64,000 bases of DNA from Rhizobium metallidurans. GTDB taxonomy: Bacteria > Pseudomonadota > Alphaproteobacteria > Rhizobiales > Rhizobiaceae. The position numbers and the translations under genes were made by a program. The notes under the pieces were generated by a model. The model was not told the origin of the DNA. It worked only from the letters and a program-made list of their open reading frames with translations, and searched no databases. The stretch lies in assembly GCF_014196505.1 (NCBI RefSeq), contig NZ_JACIDW010000002.1, forward strand, positions 310,001 to 374,000, read 5' to 3'. This document shows, piece after piece, positions 26,344 to 34,044 of this stretch. The first letter of the stretch is position 1. Each line of letters opens with the position of its first letter.

Positions 26344-26822
26344 CACGCGCCAGTTTTTGGGCCATTGTTCAAAAAATAGTTGAGCACCCGGCCGCCACGC
26401 GTCACGTCGGACAAGTCCATCTTGTCGAACAGCGCGTTCATGATCGCCTGGTTTAGGCGCGTGGTACGAGCGAACGACGTGACAACCGTATGCTCTTCGG
26501 AAGCGGCCGCGATCGCCCGTTGGTCTGCACCGACGAGACGATGGAAGACGAGCTCGTTGAACACCCGTTCCTTGATCTTGCCGTCCTTCTTTGTCTTCAG
26601 CGTCACGCTGACATTCAAAGGCAGGGTGACAGAGCCGTCGGCGTTACGGATGGCATCCTTCGGCAAAGTGTCGAGCGGATTGACGTCCTCATCGATGACA
26701 TCGGAATCGACCTTGTTGCCGTCCAGGGCAACAGGGCGATCAAGATCCACGACGGCGGCAGTGGCAACCTCGGCGTCTTCGTCGAGGTCAATGGAGATGT
26801 TCTTCGAAATCGCCGCCGTCAT
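26343..26822 (-). CDS. Tail assembly chaperone, Mu gp41-like
   Basis: 159 residues from MTAAISKNIS; the ATG overlaps the tube gene stop (ATGA), while the 11-codon longer frame lies inside that gene. Gp41-family features: a VTLPLNVSVTLKTKKDGKIK strand pair, ERVFNELVFHRLVGADQRA, and helical C-terminus with IMNALFDKMDLSDVTRGGRV. The reading frame ends shortly after a slippery heptamer that can shift a fraction of ribosomes into the downstream frame. It prevents premature tube assembly and helps fold the tape measure. Confidence 0.85.
   Translation of the reverse strand: MTAAISKNISIDLDEDAEVATAAVVDLDRPVALDGNKVDSDVIDEDVNPLDTLPKDAIRNADGSVTLPLNVSVTLKTKKDGKIKERVFNELVFHRLVGADQRAIAAASEEHTVVTSFARTTRLNQAIMNALFDKMDLSDVTRGGRVLNYFLNNGPKTGA
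26370..26376 (-). promoter_or_regulatory. Programmed -1 frameshift site, T TTT TTG
   Basis: On minus the codons read TAT TTT TTG AAC, giving the heptamer T TTT TTG in the zero frame, the X XXY YYZ type. It lies 8 codons before the chaperone stop. The -1 frame is open from here to the next stop at 26212. Confidence 0.7.
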
Positions 26823-27184
26823 GCCAGGATCTCCTCGGGCGAAGAGCCTGCCCATTTGAGCTCGATCTTGCCGCCTTCGCCGCCGGTGATCTCGGGAATG
26901 TCATCGACGAGAAAGGCGTCGGCGATGACGAAGGTCTGGCCCGTGTCGCAGACAACCTGCAGCTCGCCCTCACTCGAATCCCAGAGGTTGCCCCAGCGCT
27001 GGCCGGCTTCGAGGTTGGTCGTGGCCGTCACCTCCGAGCCCTGGTACTCCTGGGCGCGGCCGACCTTGCGGCCATAGGTGACTGCGTTGTTCTTGATACC
27101 ACCGACGCGGATCTTCGCGCCCTTCTCGACAGGGATGTTACGCCCCCGCCAGATGATATCGACGATGCCCAAAGTCTGAGCCAT
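26819..27184 (-). CDS. Tail tube protein, Mu gpM-like
   Basis: 121 residues, the size of the Mu tube subunit. Starts TLGIVDIIWRGRNIPVEKGA, then GGIKNNAVTYGRKVGRAQEY, TTNLEAGQRWGNLWDSSEGE and QVVCDTGQTFVIADAFLVDD, the alternating strand pattern of tube proteins that stack as hexamers inside the sheath. It lies 16 bp after the sheath gene and is the usual sheath/tube pair. Confidence 0.88.
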   Translation of the reverse strand: MAQTLGIVDIIWRGRNIPVEKGAKIRVGGIKNNAVTYGRKVGRAQEYQGSEVTATTNLEAGQRWGNLWDSSEGELQVVCDTGQTFVIADAFLVDDIPEITGGEGGKIELKWAGSSPEEILA

Positions 27185-27200
27185 GTTTTAAGATCCTTCC

Positions 27201-28688
27201 TTAGACCTGAAATTCGAGGGAGCCGGCGAGCACCATCAGATTGCCGACGATGCGGATCTGCTGACGGCTTTCGAGGCGGTTCTTGTCGTCGGCGGAGCGA
27301 GCGAACACGCTCTCCTTGACGGTGCGGCTCACATCCTCGATCCACACCTTTTCACCGTAGAGCTTGCAACGCGCCCCCCAGGAGGCGTGCATGCGGCGCG
27401 GCGTGACGACGGCGCTGCCGGCGTCCTCGTCGCTATCGTAACGGCTGGCGAAAGCTGCCTCGCTTTCGTCATCGACCAGCTTGGAGCGGGGATACTGCAG
27501 CGTGACATAGGCCGCCCAGTCGTAGCGGATGCGCGACAGCGTCTTCGGCGTCATGATGTCCAGCCAGGCGCGATCGGCGACGCCAAGGCTCGATGTCTTG
27601 TACGTCGTGATGAGCCGCGAGATGACGAGCGAGCCGTCCGAAAGCCCGTCGAAGGTGGAGATGCCCTTGTTCAAGAGCAGGTTCTGTTCCTCCTCGGTGA
27701 ACTGGTCAGCGGCGTTTGGAGCCGTGACGCCCGGCACGACGAGCGAGCGGAGCTGGCGTGCCGGATCGTTCGTGAGCTGGAATGTCGCGACGCCGGCGAC
27801 TGCGGCGGCAAGAACCCACGGGCTGGTCGGGCAGTTCTTCAGGCCCATTGCCGTGAGGAACGGCGAGTTGGTCAACTGGCCGAAGGTGCCGAGCTGGCCA
27901 TAAGTTCCGCGGGTCGCCACGAAGCCGTGAACGTCGAGCTTGGCGGTCGCGGTGTAACGGACGCGCAGCCATTCGGCGAGGATCGCCATGTTGGTCGCAT
28001 CGGCCCACGGGACGATGATGTCGGTGAACCAAGTGTTGGTCAGGCTGTCGAGAACGGCCTGCAGATCCGGGTTGCCAGCACCGTTCGCCATGGCGGCGAC
28101 CGCGATCGTGAGACCGTTCGGAACCGGCTGCGCATCGATGTCAACGCGCAGGTCGATGCCATTTCCGACTTCACCACCGTTGCGGGCGGTGCAGGTTACC
28201 ACGCCGAGTGCCGCCGCCGCCGTGACGACGTTGTCGATATCGGCATTGATCGCGGCGGCCAGCGCTGCCGCGAGAACGGTAACGCTGTCGGTCGGCTTGG
28301 CCGTGATGCGGATCGCCCGACCGCCGATCTTGAAGCGCAGAACGGTGGCGCTTGGCACATTGCCCGCGAAGGTCAGGGTGCCCGTCGCCTTGACGGCGCC
28401 GGCGGCGTCGGCGACTGCCGTCACGAAGAGCGGCGTCGTCTTGTTGGCGTAGCGGAAGGCCTTGACCATCTCGGCGCCAACGGAACCACGGCCGAAAAGC
28501 GCGATGGCTTCGTCAGCGTTCGTCACTTCGACCACCTGCCCGGCGACCAGCGTGCCGGCGGCGAGTTTCTGTCCGGCGAGGATTGGTTTCGTCGGATAGG
28601 GCAGAACGCCCATGCTGGCGTAGTTCGGCTTGACCTCGAGGAATGTCGCCGGCTCAAGCCAGTCGTACGGGATCTCTGTAAAGTCCAT
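27201..28688 (-). CDS. Tail sheath protein, Mu gpL-like
   Basis: 495 residues. N-terminal FTEIPYDWLEPATFLEVKPN with ASMGVLPYPTKPILAGQKLA is typical of gpL. A central variable domain (GKATGTLTFAGNVPS-type strands) is followed by the conserved C-terminal core (SPWVLAAAVAGVATFQLTND, FDGLSDGSLVISRLITTYKT, TLSRIRYDWAAYVTLQYPRS). Contracts to drive the tube through the envelope. GGAGG lies 10 nt before the ATG; a GTG two codons earlier overlaps the previous stop and is less well spaced. Confidence 0.93.
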   Translation of the reverse strand: MDFTEIPYDWLEPATFLEVKPNYASMGVLPYPTKPILAGQKLAAGTLVAGQVVEVTNADEAIALFGRGSVGAEMVKAFRYANKTTPLFVTAVADAAGAVKATGTLTFAGNVPSATVLRFKIGGRAIRITAKPTDSVTVLAAALAAAINADIDNVVTAAAALGVVTCTARNGGEVGNGIDLRVDIDAQPVPNGLTIAVAAMANGAGNPDLQAVLDSLTNTWFTDIIVPWADATNMAILAEWLRVRYTATAKLDVHGFVATRGTYGQLGTFGQLTNSPFLTAMGLKNCPTSPWVLAAAVAGVATFQLTNDPARQLRSLVVPGVTAPNAADQFTEEEQNLLLNKGISTFDGLSDGSLVISRLITTYKTSSLGVADRAWLDIMTPKTLSRIRYDWAAYVTLQYPRSKLVDDESEAAFASRYDSDEDAGSAVVTPRRMHASWGARCKLYGEKVWIEDVSRTVKESVFARSADDKNRLESRQQIRIVGNLMVLAGSLEFQV

Positions 28689-28690
28689 GG

Positions 28691-28876
28691 TCACTTGCCT
28701 CCTTTAGGCTTTGGTGTGCTTGCTTCCTCGGCCGGCACGTCGGCTTCGATCAGATCGCCATCGGCGATGCGGCGGCGCACGAACAATGTGTCCGGCGCTT
28801 CCATGCCCTCGGGCGGCCACGGCGTGCCGTCCGGCTGGTCAACGGTTCTGCCCTCGGCGGGCTTCAAGAATTTCAT
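28691..28876 (-). CDS. DUF2635 family small phage protein
   Basis: 61 residues: MKFLKPAEGRTVDQPDGTPW, PEGMEAPDTLFVRRRIADGD and a lysine-rich end. This short family always sits just before the sheath gene in Mu-like phages; the function is unknown. It ends 2 bp before the sheath ATG and shares its ribosome site region. Confidence 0.8.
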   Translation of the reverse strand: MKFLKPAEGRTVDQPDGTPWPPEGMEAPDTLFVRRRIADGDLIEADVPAEEASTPKPKGGK

Positions 28877-28882
28877 GCTGGC

Positions 28883-29461
28883 TTACTCCTCGGCAGGGAT
28901 GGTGAGTTCGTCGGTCGCGGCGGCGTCGTCGCCTGGAATCGCCCAGGTCACGCCGAAGGCAAGGAATTCATCGAGCGTCTTCAGGCCGAAGCCGGCGACG
29001 TTGGCGGTGAAGGTGACGTCGAAGTCCACCTGGGCGATGACGATGGCGTCGTCGCTCCAACCGTCGGCGATGATGCTGTTGGCAAGCGTCACGCTGGCAA
29101 AGCCGACGCCTGGGATTTCCGCGCCCTGCAGGAGCGCAACCGAGACGTCGATCATCGCGTCCAGGCCCAGACCGCGTGCGTCGCCTTTGAAGCGTGCGTC
29201 AAGGGTGCTCGAAGCCTTGTAGACGAGGATCAGGCGCCAGAGCATCTTCCCCTTCAGCACACGGCCGCTCGCTGTATCCGGACGCATGCCCGTCCAGGCG
29301 AGACCGATGAACGGCGACCTGCGAGAGATGGTCTCGAATTCCTTGATCGTCATCGTCTGCGGAACGCGCTCGATCGCGAACGTCTTTTCGGGGAAGGCCA
29401 GACGCAGGCGTTCGACGATGGCCGGTTCCATGTTGCGGATCGGCGCATTGAGGAGGTTCAT
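28883..29461 (-). CDS. Mu gp37-like protein (DUF1834)
   Basis: 192 residues from MNLLNAPIRNMEPAIVERLR. Gp37-family proteins probably act as tail terminator or completion factors at the head-tail junction. Characteristic features: an N-terminal helix, SRRSPFIGLAWTGMRPDTAS, LWRLILVYKASSTLDARFKG, and a DVSVALLQGAEIPGVGFASV strand-helix region. The ATG overlaps the stop of the preceding gp36-like gene. Confidence 0.82.
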   Translation of the reverse strand: MNLLNAPIRNMEPAIVERLRLAFPEKTFAIERVPQTMTIKEFETISRRSPFIGLAWTGMRPDTASGRVLKGKMLWRLILVYKASSTLDARFKGDARGLGLDAMIDVSVALLQGAEIPGVGFASVTLANSIIADGWSDDAIVIAQVDFDVTFTANVAGFGLKTLDEFLAFGVTWAIPGDDAAATDELTIPAEE

Positions 29462-29895
29462 CAAAAACCCCTCAACGTATCGTGCGACATGATGCGAGGC
29501 CGATCGGACATGCGGGGCCCGGAGCCGACTGCCGGGCCGGCCGGCGCCGCGACGGGCACATCCAGATTGATCAGTTCCTTGGCGATGTTTTCGAGCCAGG
29601 TGACGACATCCTTGCGCCCCTTGCTCATCTCTTCGCTCGGGTCCGTGTGCTCGCCCTGGGCAAGATCGTAGCGGGCGATGATGCAGGTGGCACGGACGAT
29701 CTCATCGGGCGGGCTCGCGATCGGCACGAGATAGCGGCCACGGATGTAGCCGTTAACCAAGGAGGTGGCATCGGCGATCGCGGTCAGCACCTTGTCGTCA
29801 TCGACGGTCTCGGCCGTGCGGTCCTCCGGACGCGACAGGCGGATGATCTGCGTCAAGCCGAAGCGAGCGATCATGTCGGAAACGGTTGCGTACAT
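29461..29895 (-). CDS. Mu gp36-like protein (DUF1320), head-tail connector
   Basis: 144 residues starting MYATVSDMIARFGLTQIIRL, the hallmark of DUF1320, then AIADATSLVNGYIRGRYLVP and RATCIIARYDLAQGEHTDPS. DUF1320 members are adaptor/connector proteins at the portal. Overlaps the gp37-like gene. Upstream is an 84-bp gap leading to the secreted cargo gene. Confidence 0.88.
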   Translation of the reverse strand: MYATVSDMIARFGLTQIIRLSRPEDRTAETVDDDKVLTAIADATSLVNGYIRGRYLVPIASPPDEIVRATCIIARYDLAQGEHTDPSEEMSKGRKDVVTWLENIAKELINLDVPVAAPAGPAVGSGPRMSDRPRIMSHDTLRGF

Positions 29896-29979
29896 CAGTT
29901 GATCTTTCGAGATCCGGAAGGTTGGAAACGAGGCCGGCCGCGAAGCCAGCCCCGAAGTCAGGTCTGCGGGAAAGGCGGC

Positions 29980-30303
29980 CTAGCAACGCCGTCGCAGGTC
30001 GATGAAGTTCTGACCGGCGCTGGCGTAGCTTTCGGCATATTCCGGCTTCAGCGGAAGCGTTGCGGTGAACGCGATCAAGGGATCGACGACCGTCCGCTCG
30101 ATCCGGCTGACCTCCGCAGCCGGGAGGATGTCGTAGACGACGTATGCGAAGTCGGGGCGGTTCTGGTCATGCGTGAGGTGGTAACCCGCATCGAGCGGGA
30201 CAACCTCGGCCGACGCCGGCGCTGTGACCAGGAACAGGCTGATCAAGCTTGCAAGGATCACGGCGCAGGAGCCGATACTTCGGATGCTGTAGAACGAACG
30301 CAT
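29980..30303 (-). CDS. Secreted small protein inserted among head genes (moron candidate)
   Basis: 107 residues from MRSFYSIRSIGSCAVILASL; GAAAGGAC precedes the ATG. A strong signal peptide ends near VTAPASAE, so the mature 75-residue part (YHLTHDQNRPDFAYVVYDIL, DPLIAFTATLPLKPEYAESY) is exported. Virion proteins are not secreted, and core Mu-like phages have no gene here. It is isolated by an 84-bp gap after it and a 201-bp gap with a hairpin before it. This is the layout of a moron, expressed from the prophage for the host's or phage's benefit. I do not recognise the family. Confidence 0.7.
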   Translation of the reverse strand: MRSFYSIRSIGSCAVILASLISLFLVTAPASAEVVPLDAGYHLTHDQNRPDFAYVVYDILPAAEVSRIERTVVDPLIAFTATLPLKPEYAESYASAGQNFIDLRRRC

Positions 30304-30398
30304 GTAAGTCCTTTCGGGGTTTCTGGGCTTCAGTCTTGCCGCTGTTTCCGCCGGCGCATTTCTGCGTCCTGGTCCGGTCGGGAGGCTTCGGAGCTGCG

Positions 30399-30415
30399 GC
30401 CCTGTCAGACAGGGC
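30399..30415. terminator. Hairpin in the gap before the secreted cargo gene
   Basis: GCCCTG TCAGA CAGGGC, a 6-bp perfect stem in the 201-bp gap 30304-30504. No T run follows on minus. It could mark the boundary of a separate transcription unit; the rest of the gap shows nothing. Confidence 0.35.
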
Positions 30416-30504
30416 ATGCCCCACTCGCGGCGCTCCTCGCTTGGATGATGATGCCCGTGGCGGCGGAGCCGGATTGCCCCGCCGCCCGGTCTTGGCCTGC
30501 CGCG

Positions 30505-30969
30505 TTATTTCTTGGTGCTGGCTTTTTCGGCCGCGTCGAGCTTGCCCTGCAGATCCGCATTGGCGGTCTGGGCGGTGGCAAGCTTCGCCTGCAGGTCGGT
30601 GACGGATGTCTCAGCTGCCGCAAGCTTCTTGCCGGCGGCCTCCAGGGCGGTTTCATGCTCGCCCTTCAGCTTGGCGACCTTGGCGTCAACGGCATCATCA
30701 ACGGCCTTCTTGAAGGTCTTGCTGAGCTCCGATGATCTGAGTTCGATCTGTCGCGACACTTCCGCATCGACCTTCAGCTTGAAGTCAGCGTCGGTCTGCG
30801 TGTTTTCCGTGGCCTCATCCGCCTCGCGGACGACGAAGGCCGGATCAGCGCGAAACGCGTCGAGCTGCTCTTCAGTCCAGTGACCGTTCTCATAAAACGC
30901 GCTCGCAGCATGAGGGATGCCGTTGCGGCGCATGCCGGGCGAACTGCAGATGATCTGGATTTTCGTCAT
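30505..30969 (-). CDS. HI1506-like phage protein with coiled-coil C-terminus
   Basis: 154 residues from MTKIQIICSSPGMRRNGIPH. The N-terminal 60 residues (GIPHAASAFYENGHWTEEQL, FRADPAFVVRE) match the HI1506 type found after the capsid gene in Mu-like phages. From about residue 70 on the chain is a long coiled coil (KKAVDDAVDAKVAKLKGEHE, AAAETSVTDLQAKLATAQTA). The upstream 41 codons of the open frame lack a ribosome site. The role is unknown; a capsid-associated or stabilising function is possible. Confidence 0.72.
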   Translation of the reverse strand: MTKIQIICSSPGMRRNGIPHAASAFYENGHWTEEQLDAFRADPAFVVREADEATENTQTDADFKLKVDAEVSRQIELRSSELSKTFKKAVDDAVDAKVAKLKGEHETALEAAGKKLAAAETSVTDLQAKLATAQTANADLQGKLDAAEKASTKK

Positions 30970-31091
30970 CGATCCTTTTCCTTCGGGTTTCGAAAAAGCG
31001 GTCGCCGATCGGCCGCTTTTCAGAAACCCGTCGCCGGCCTGGGAGGACACCGGCGACGGGACTGGCGGGAGGAGAGCCCGCCAGTGGAGCA

Positions 31092-31985
31092 TCAGGCGAG
31101 ATACGGAATGACCAGGACTTCGGCGCTTTTCGCCCAGACGTTGCTATCGCCGCCGTTCACCAGTTCGGCATTGAGGATCTGGCGAGCGACACCTTCGAGT
31201 GCCGGCGGCACGCAAAGCTTGGTCGGGCGGATGTTGATGATCTCGCCGCTTCTCTTGCGGATCGACTGCATGGCGGTGCGCGCCAGGGCGTAGTTCGCGG
31301 CATTGAGCGTTGCCTTGGACTTGTGGGCGAGCTGCCAGAGCCCGAGGCCGGCGTTGCAGCGACCATCCACGCCCCACACGAACTTGCCCTGGTAGAACAC
31401 GTTCGGATCGTCGGGATTCTGCATGGCGGTCAGGGCGAACTTCTTCCGGCTCTGGAAGACGAAAGGCTTCATCGCCTGGGTGTCGTCGATCAGATACCAG
31501 GCGGGACCGGCGCCGTCGGTGAAGTTGACGACGGAGGTCGCGCCGCCATTTTCATCGTAGCCCGGATGGTCGGTGTCGAAGAAATACTGACCGTCATAGC
31601 ATTTGACGGTCTCGGCTTTCTTCATCAGCGGGAAGACGAGCTGGTCCGGAAACTCGGCCGCGTCCTGGCCGATCTGGCTGGCGACCGGCGTGAAAATGCC
31701 GATCTGATCGTCCTCGATCTGGCTGCGCTTGATCGAAACCGTCTTTTCGAACTCGCGGTTGCGAATGACGTAGGTCTGCGCCGACAGGTCATGAACGACA
31801 CGATCGCCAATCCATTCGCGCATGCCCGGCAGATCGTCGAGACGCGGATATTCGTTCATGGCCGTGGTCGAAGGCACCGTCATCGCGACGGAATTGTAGA
31901 ACGTCTGCACCGAAGTGAACCGCCCGTTATAAGCAGTCGAGAGGCCGGTGTAGATGCTCTTGAGGGTATTGGAATTGATATCCAA
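31092..31985 (-). CDS. Major capsid protein, Mu gpT-like
   Basis: 297 residues, close to Mu gpT (305). MDINSNTLKSIYTGLSTAYN, then YPRLDDLPGMREWIGDRVVH, TVSIKRSQIEDDQIGIFTPV and CYDGQYFFDTDHPGYDENGG are family hallmarks, with ALARTAMQSIRKRSGEIINI and PALEGVARQILNAELVNGGD near the end. HK97-like fold expected. It follows the decoration protein by 10 bp. Confidence 0.92.
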   Translation of the reverse strand: MDINSNTLKSIYTGLSTAYNGRFTSVQTFYNSVAMTVPSTTAMNEYPRLDDLPGMREWIGDRVVHDLSAQTYVIRNREFEKTVSIKRSQIEDDQIGIFTPVASQIGQDAAEFPDQLVFPLMKKAETVKCYDGQYFFDTDHPGYDENGGATSVVNFTDGAGPAWYLIDDTQAMKPFVFQSRKKFALTAMQNPDDPNVFYQGKFVWGVDGRCNAGLGLWQLAHKSKATLNAANYALARTAMQSIRKRSGEIINIRPTKLCVPPALEGVARQILNAELVNGGDSNVWAKSAEVLVIPYLA

Positions 31986-31995
31986 CGGTCGCTCC

Positions 31996-32391
31996 TTAGA
32001 GAGTTTTGAGCCAGACGCCGTCAGCGTCGATGGCGTCGATGGTGCCGATCTGCAGCAGGGAGCCCGCCGTCAGGGTGAAGGTGTCGTCGGCGCTGGCGTA
32101 GACAGCAGCGCCGATGTTGGCGACGGTCGCGCCGGGCAGCGGAATGACGCGAACGTCTTTCTCGATCTTGACGTACTGGTCGCCGGTCGCGCCGGCGGCG
32201 TTGTCGATGCGCTCTTCCGCGAAGCCCATGAGCTTGATGGCGCTGGCATGACCGGCAGGCACCGCTTCCTTGGCGGCGGTGATGCCGACGGCCGCGCCGC
32301 CGAAGACGACGACGCCTGCCAGAGCCGGGTAACCATACGCGCGACCGATGCCCGGCTTTTTCTTCGTGCGGATGTCGTTGGTAGCCACCAT
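31996..32391 (-). CDS. DUF2190 family capsid decoration/cement protein
   Basis: 131 residues. Typical small beta-rich DUF2190 sequence: RAYGYPALAGVVVFGGAAVG, KEAVPAGHASAIKLMGFAEE, YVKIEKDVRVIPLPGATVAN and YASADDTFTLTAGSLLQIGT. Such proteins sit on the outside of the capsid lattice. It lies 2 bp after the protease/scaffold gene and just before the capsid gene, the usual place. Confidence 0.82.
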   Translation of the reverse strand: MVATNDIRTKKKPGIGRAYGYPALAGVVVFGGAAVGITAAKEAVPAGHASAIKLMGFAEERIDNAAGATGDQYVKIEKDVRVIPLPGATVANIGAAVYASADDTFTLTAGSLLQIGTIDAIDADGVWLKTL

Positions 32392-32393
32392 GG

Positions 32394-32981
32394 TCAGTTG
32401 CCCTTTCCGTGCAGCGCCTTGGCCGTTGCGGCGTAGGCGGTTGGATCGATGCCCATCATGGCCATGACCTGATCGTCCTCGGCCGTGAGCGTGTCGCCGC
32501 TCTCCTGAAGCTTGCGACCGCCGAGGCCGCCGGCGTTCAACGACGGCATCACCTTCAGTTCGGTTTCGACTTCGGCCGGGTTCTTCATGTGGCGGGCGAT
32601 CATGTGATCGCGCAGCGCCGGCACGATCTTGCCCGCCTCGATGGCAGCGCCGATCGCTGCCTCCGCCTTGTCGCGTGCGGTGCCGGTGGCAAGGGTGGTC
32701 AACTGCGACTGCAGCGACACGAGCTGCGTCTTCAGCTCGGCATTCTCGGCTTCGGTCGCCGTGGCCTTGCCGCGCGACTGGATCGCGGTGACCAGGACAT
32801 CGGGCGCGGTGTCGGCCGCGACGCCGGCGGCCTCGGCGATGCGCGACATCAGGGCGGCGGTAGCCGTCTGGTTGGTCGCGGCGGCGGCCTGTGCGGCGTG
32901 AGCCGCCTTGACGGCCGCCATCACGGCAGCCTCGTCGGCGGTCTCGGGAAGGCCAAGAGCCTTCCGCAATTCTTCAAGCAT
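32394..32981 (-). CDS. Nested in-frame scaffold protein, Mu gpZ-like
   Basis: An internal ATG at 32981, in frame with the protease gene, is preceded by AAGAGGAC at normal spacing, so it should be translated on its own. The product would be 195 residues, beginning MLEELRKALGLPETADE, exactly the helical scaffold half. Mu makes free scaffold Z from an internal start in gene I. The ribosome site is observed; use of the start is inference. Confidence 0.65.
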   Translation of the reverse strand: MLEELRKALGLPETADEAAVMAAVKAAHAAQAAAATNQTATAALMSRIAEAAGVAADTAPDVLVTAIQSRGKATATEAENAELKTQLVSLQSQLTTLATGTARDKAEAAIGAAIEAGKIVPALRDHMIARHMKNPAEVETELKVMPSLNAGGLGGRKLQESGDTLTAEDDQVMAMMGIDPTAYAATAKALHGKGN

Positions 32982-33449
32982 GTCAGCGTCCTCTTTGCTG
33001 TGAAGTGATTTCAGGAAAGGAAGATTGGGATCGTTGGTGAGCGCGACGCGCAGCAGCTTCGTGACCTTGAACGGCGCTTCGGCGGTGTGGAAAAAGACCG
33101 GGGACAGGAAGCCGTATTCCTTGGCCTCCATCATCCGCTTGCCCTCTGGCGTCCACTCGACACGGCCATAGATGCCGTCGTCACGCTTCTGAAGCTCGAC
33201 GATCCAGCCGCGCGCCGGCGCGGAAAAACCCTGCTTGGCGGCAAGATCGGTGGAGTGGTTTTCGTCGACGGCGAGCTTCAGACCGTCCTTGCCGAACAGG
33301 GCAATCAGCGCGTCCGCGTCGGGCTTGGTGTAAGGACCGCGACCGTCAGCGCCGGAAAATCCGACGGCCGGAAGCAGATGCAGCCAATCCGGCGCGGTCG
33401 CGTCGGCCTGGTTGAGAGCGCGGATGAGTGAGTTGATTGCCTTTTCCAT
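32394..33449 (-). CDS. Head maturation protease/scaffold fusion, Mu gpI-like
   Basis: 351 residues. The N-terminal protease domain (1-150) has AVDENHSTDLAAKQGFSAPA with the likely catalytic His and KEYGFLSPVFFHT with the likely Ser, the Mu I pattern. The C-terminal half is helical (MLEELRKALGLPETADEAAV, TEAENAELKTQLVSLQSQLT), the scaffold that fills the prohead and is then cut. A second start inside the frame probably makes the scaffold alone. A hairpin repeat lies between this gene and gpG. Confidence 0.9.
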   Translation of the reverse strand: MEKAINSLIRALNQADATAPDWLHLLPAVGFSGADGRGPYTKPDADALIALFGKDGLKLAVDENHSTDLAAKQGFSAPARGWIVELQKRDDGIYGRVEWTPEGKRMMEAKEYGFLSPVFFHTAEAPFKVTKLLRVALTNDPNLPFLKSLHSKEDADMLEELRKALGLPETADEAAVMAAVKAAHAAQAAAATNQTATAALMSRIAEAAGVAADTAPDVLVTAIQSRGKATATEAENAELKTQLVSLQSQLTTLATGTARDKAEAAIGAAIEAGKIVPALRDHMIARHMKNPAEVETELKVMPSLNAGGLGGRKLQESGDTLTAEDDQVMAMMGIDPTAYAATAKALHGKGN

Positions 33450-33482
33450 GGCACGAGGAATGCCATGCGGCCGACGCCGATA

Positions 33483-33504
33483 TCATGCCCGCCGAGGCGG
33501 GCGG
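33483..33504. repeat. Late-operon hairpin repeat, copy 2
   Basis: Identical over 22 bp to 20950-20971, forming the same GC stem with a CGAG loop. It lies in the 85-bp gap between the gpG and protease genes. Confidence 0.55.
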
Positions 33505-33534
33505 CAGGGTTTGCGGGTATGCAAGGGGGGAGAG

Positions 33535-34044
33535 TTAGGGCCGCGTGACGTATCGGTCAACGAAGCTGAAGACGATCTCGGAAATCGCGGTCTCGTCGTC
33601 GTTCGATATACCGAGGAACGGGCGGGCGGGCAAGGTCACACTGTCGGCCTGTATCAATCGACCGCCCATCCGAAAGAAAAGATGCGACGCGTTCTTCGGC
33701 GTGATGGTCGCGCCGAGCTGGTGAGCGGCGGCGTAGACCACGTTGGATCCAACGCGGACTTCGTCGTTGCTGGCCCGCGCGTTGATGCTGTCGCGCAGCC
33801 GGCCGCTCTCGGTGAGGATGCGAGAGTTGTGCTTGTCCTGGGCATACGTGGTGTTCAGCGCCTGCCAAGCCTGCCCTTCCGGATCGGTTTGCGTGACGAA
33901 ACGCATGTGGGTCGAGCCAACCAGTTCGACGCCGATCGCCGACATCAACGGTCGGGTGTTGCCGCCCATGGCACGCTCGAGCTGCTCGAACGCGCGCCTG
34001 ACAGGTGCATCGGTGACGGTGAAGGAAAGCGACACGCCGCTCAT
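33535..34044 (-). CDS. Virion morphogenesis protein, Mu gpG-like
   Basis: 169 residues of the phage virion morphogenesis family: SVSLSFTVTDAPVRRAFEQL, RPLMSAIGVELVGSTHMRFV, DPEGQAWQALNTTYAQ, RILTESGRLRDSINARASND and GSNVVYAAAHQLGATITPKN in the expected order. The ILTESGRLRDSI and VVYAAAHQLG blocks are strongly conserved in gpG-type tail completion proteins. The start overlaps the gpF stop (ATGA). Confidence 0.9.
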   Translation of the reverse strand: MSGVSLSFTVTDAPVRRAFEQLERAMGGNTRPLMSAIGVELVGSTHMRFVTQTDPEGQAWQALNTTYAQDKHNSRILTESGRLRDSINARASNDEVRVGSNVVYAAAHQLGATITPKNASHLFFRMGGRLIQADSVTLPARPFLGISNDDETAISEIVFSFVDRYVTRP

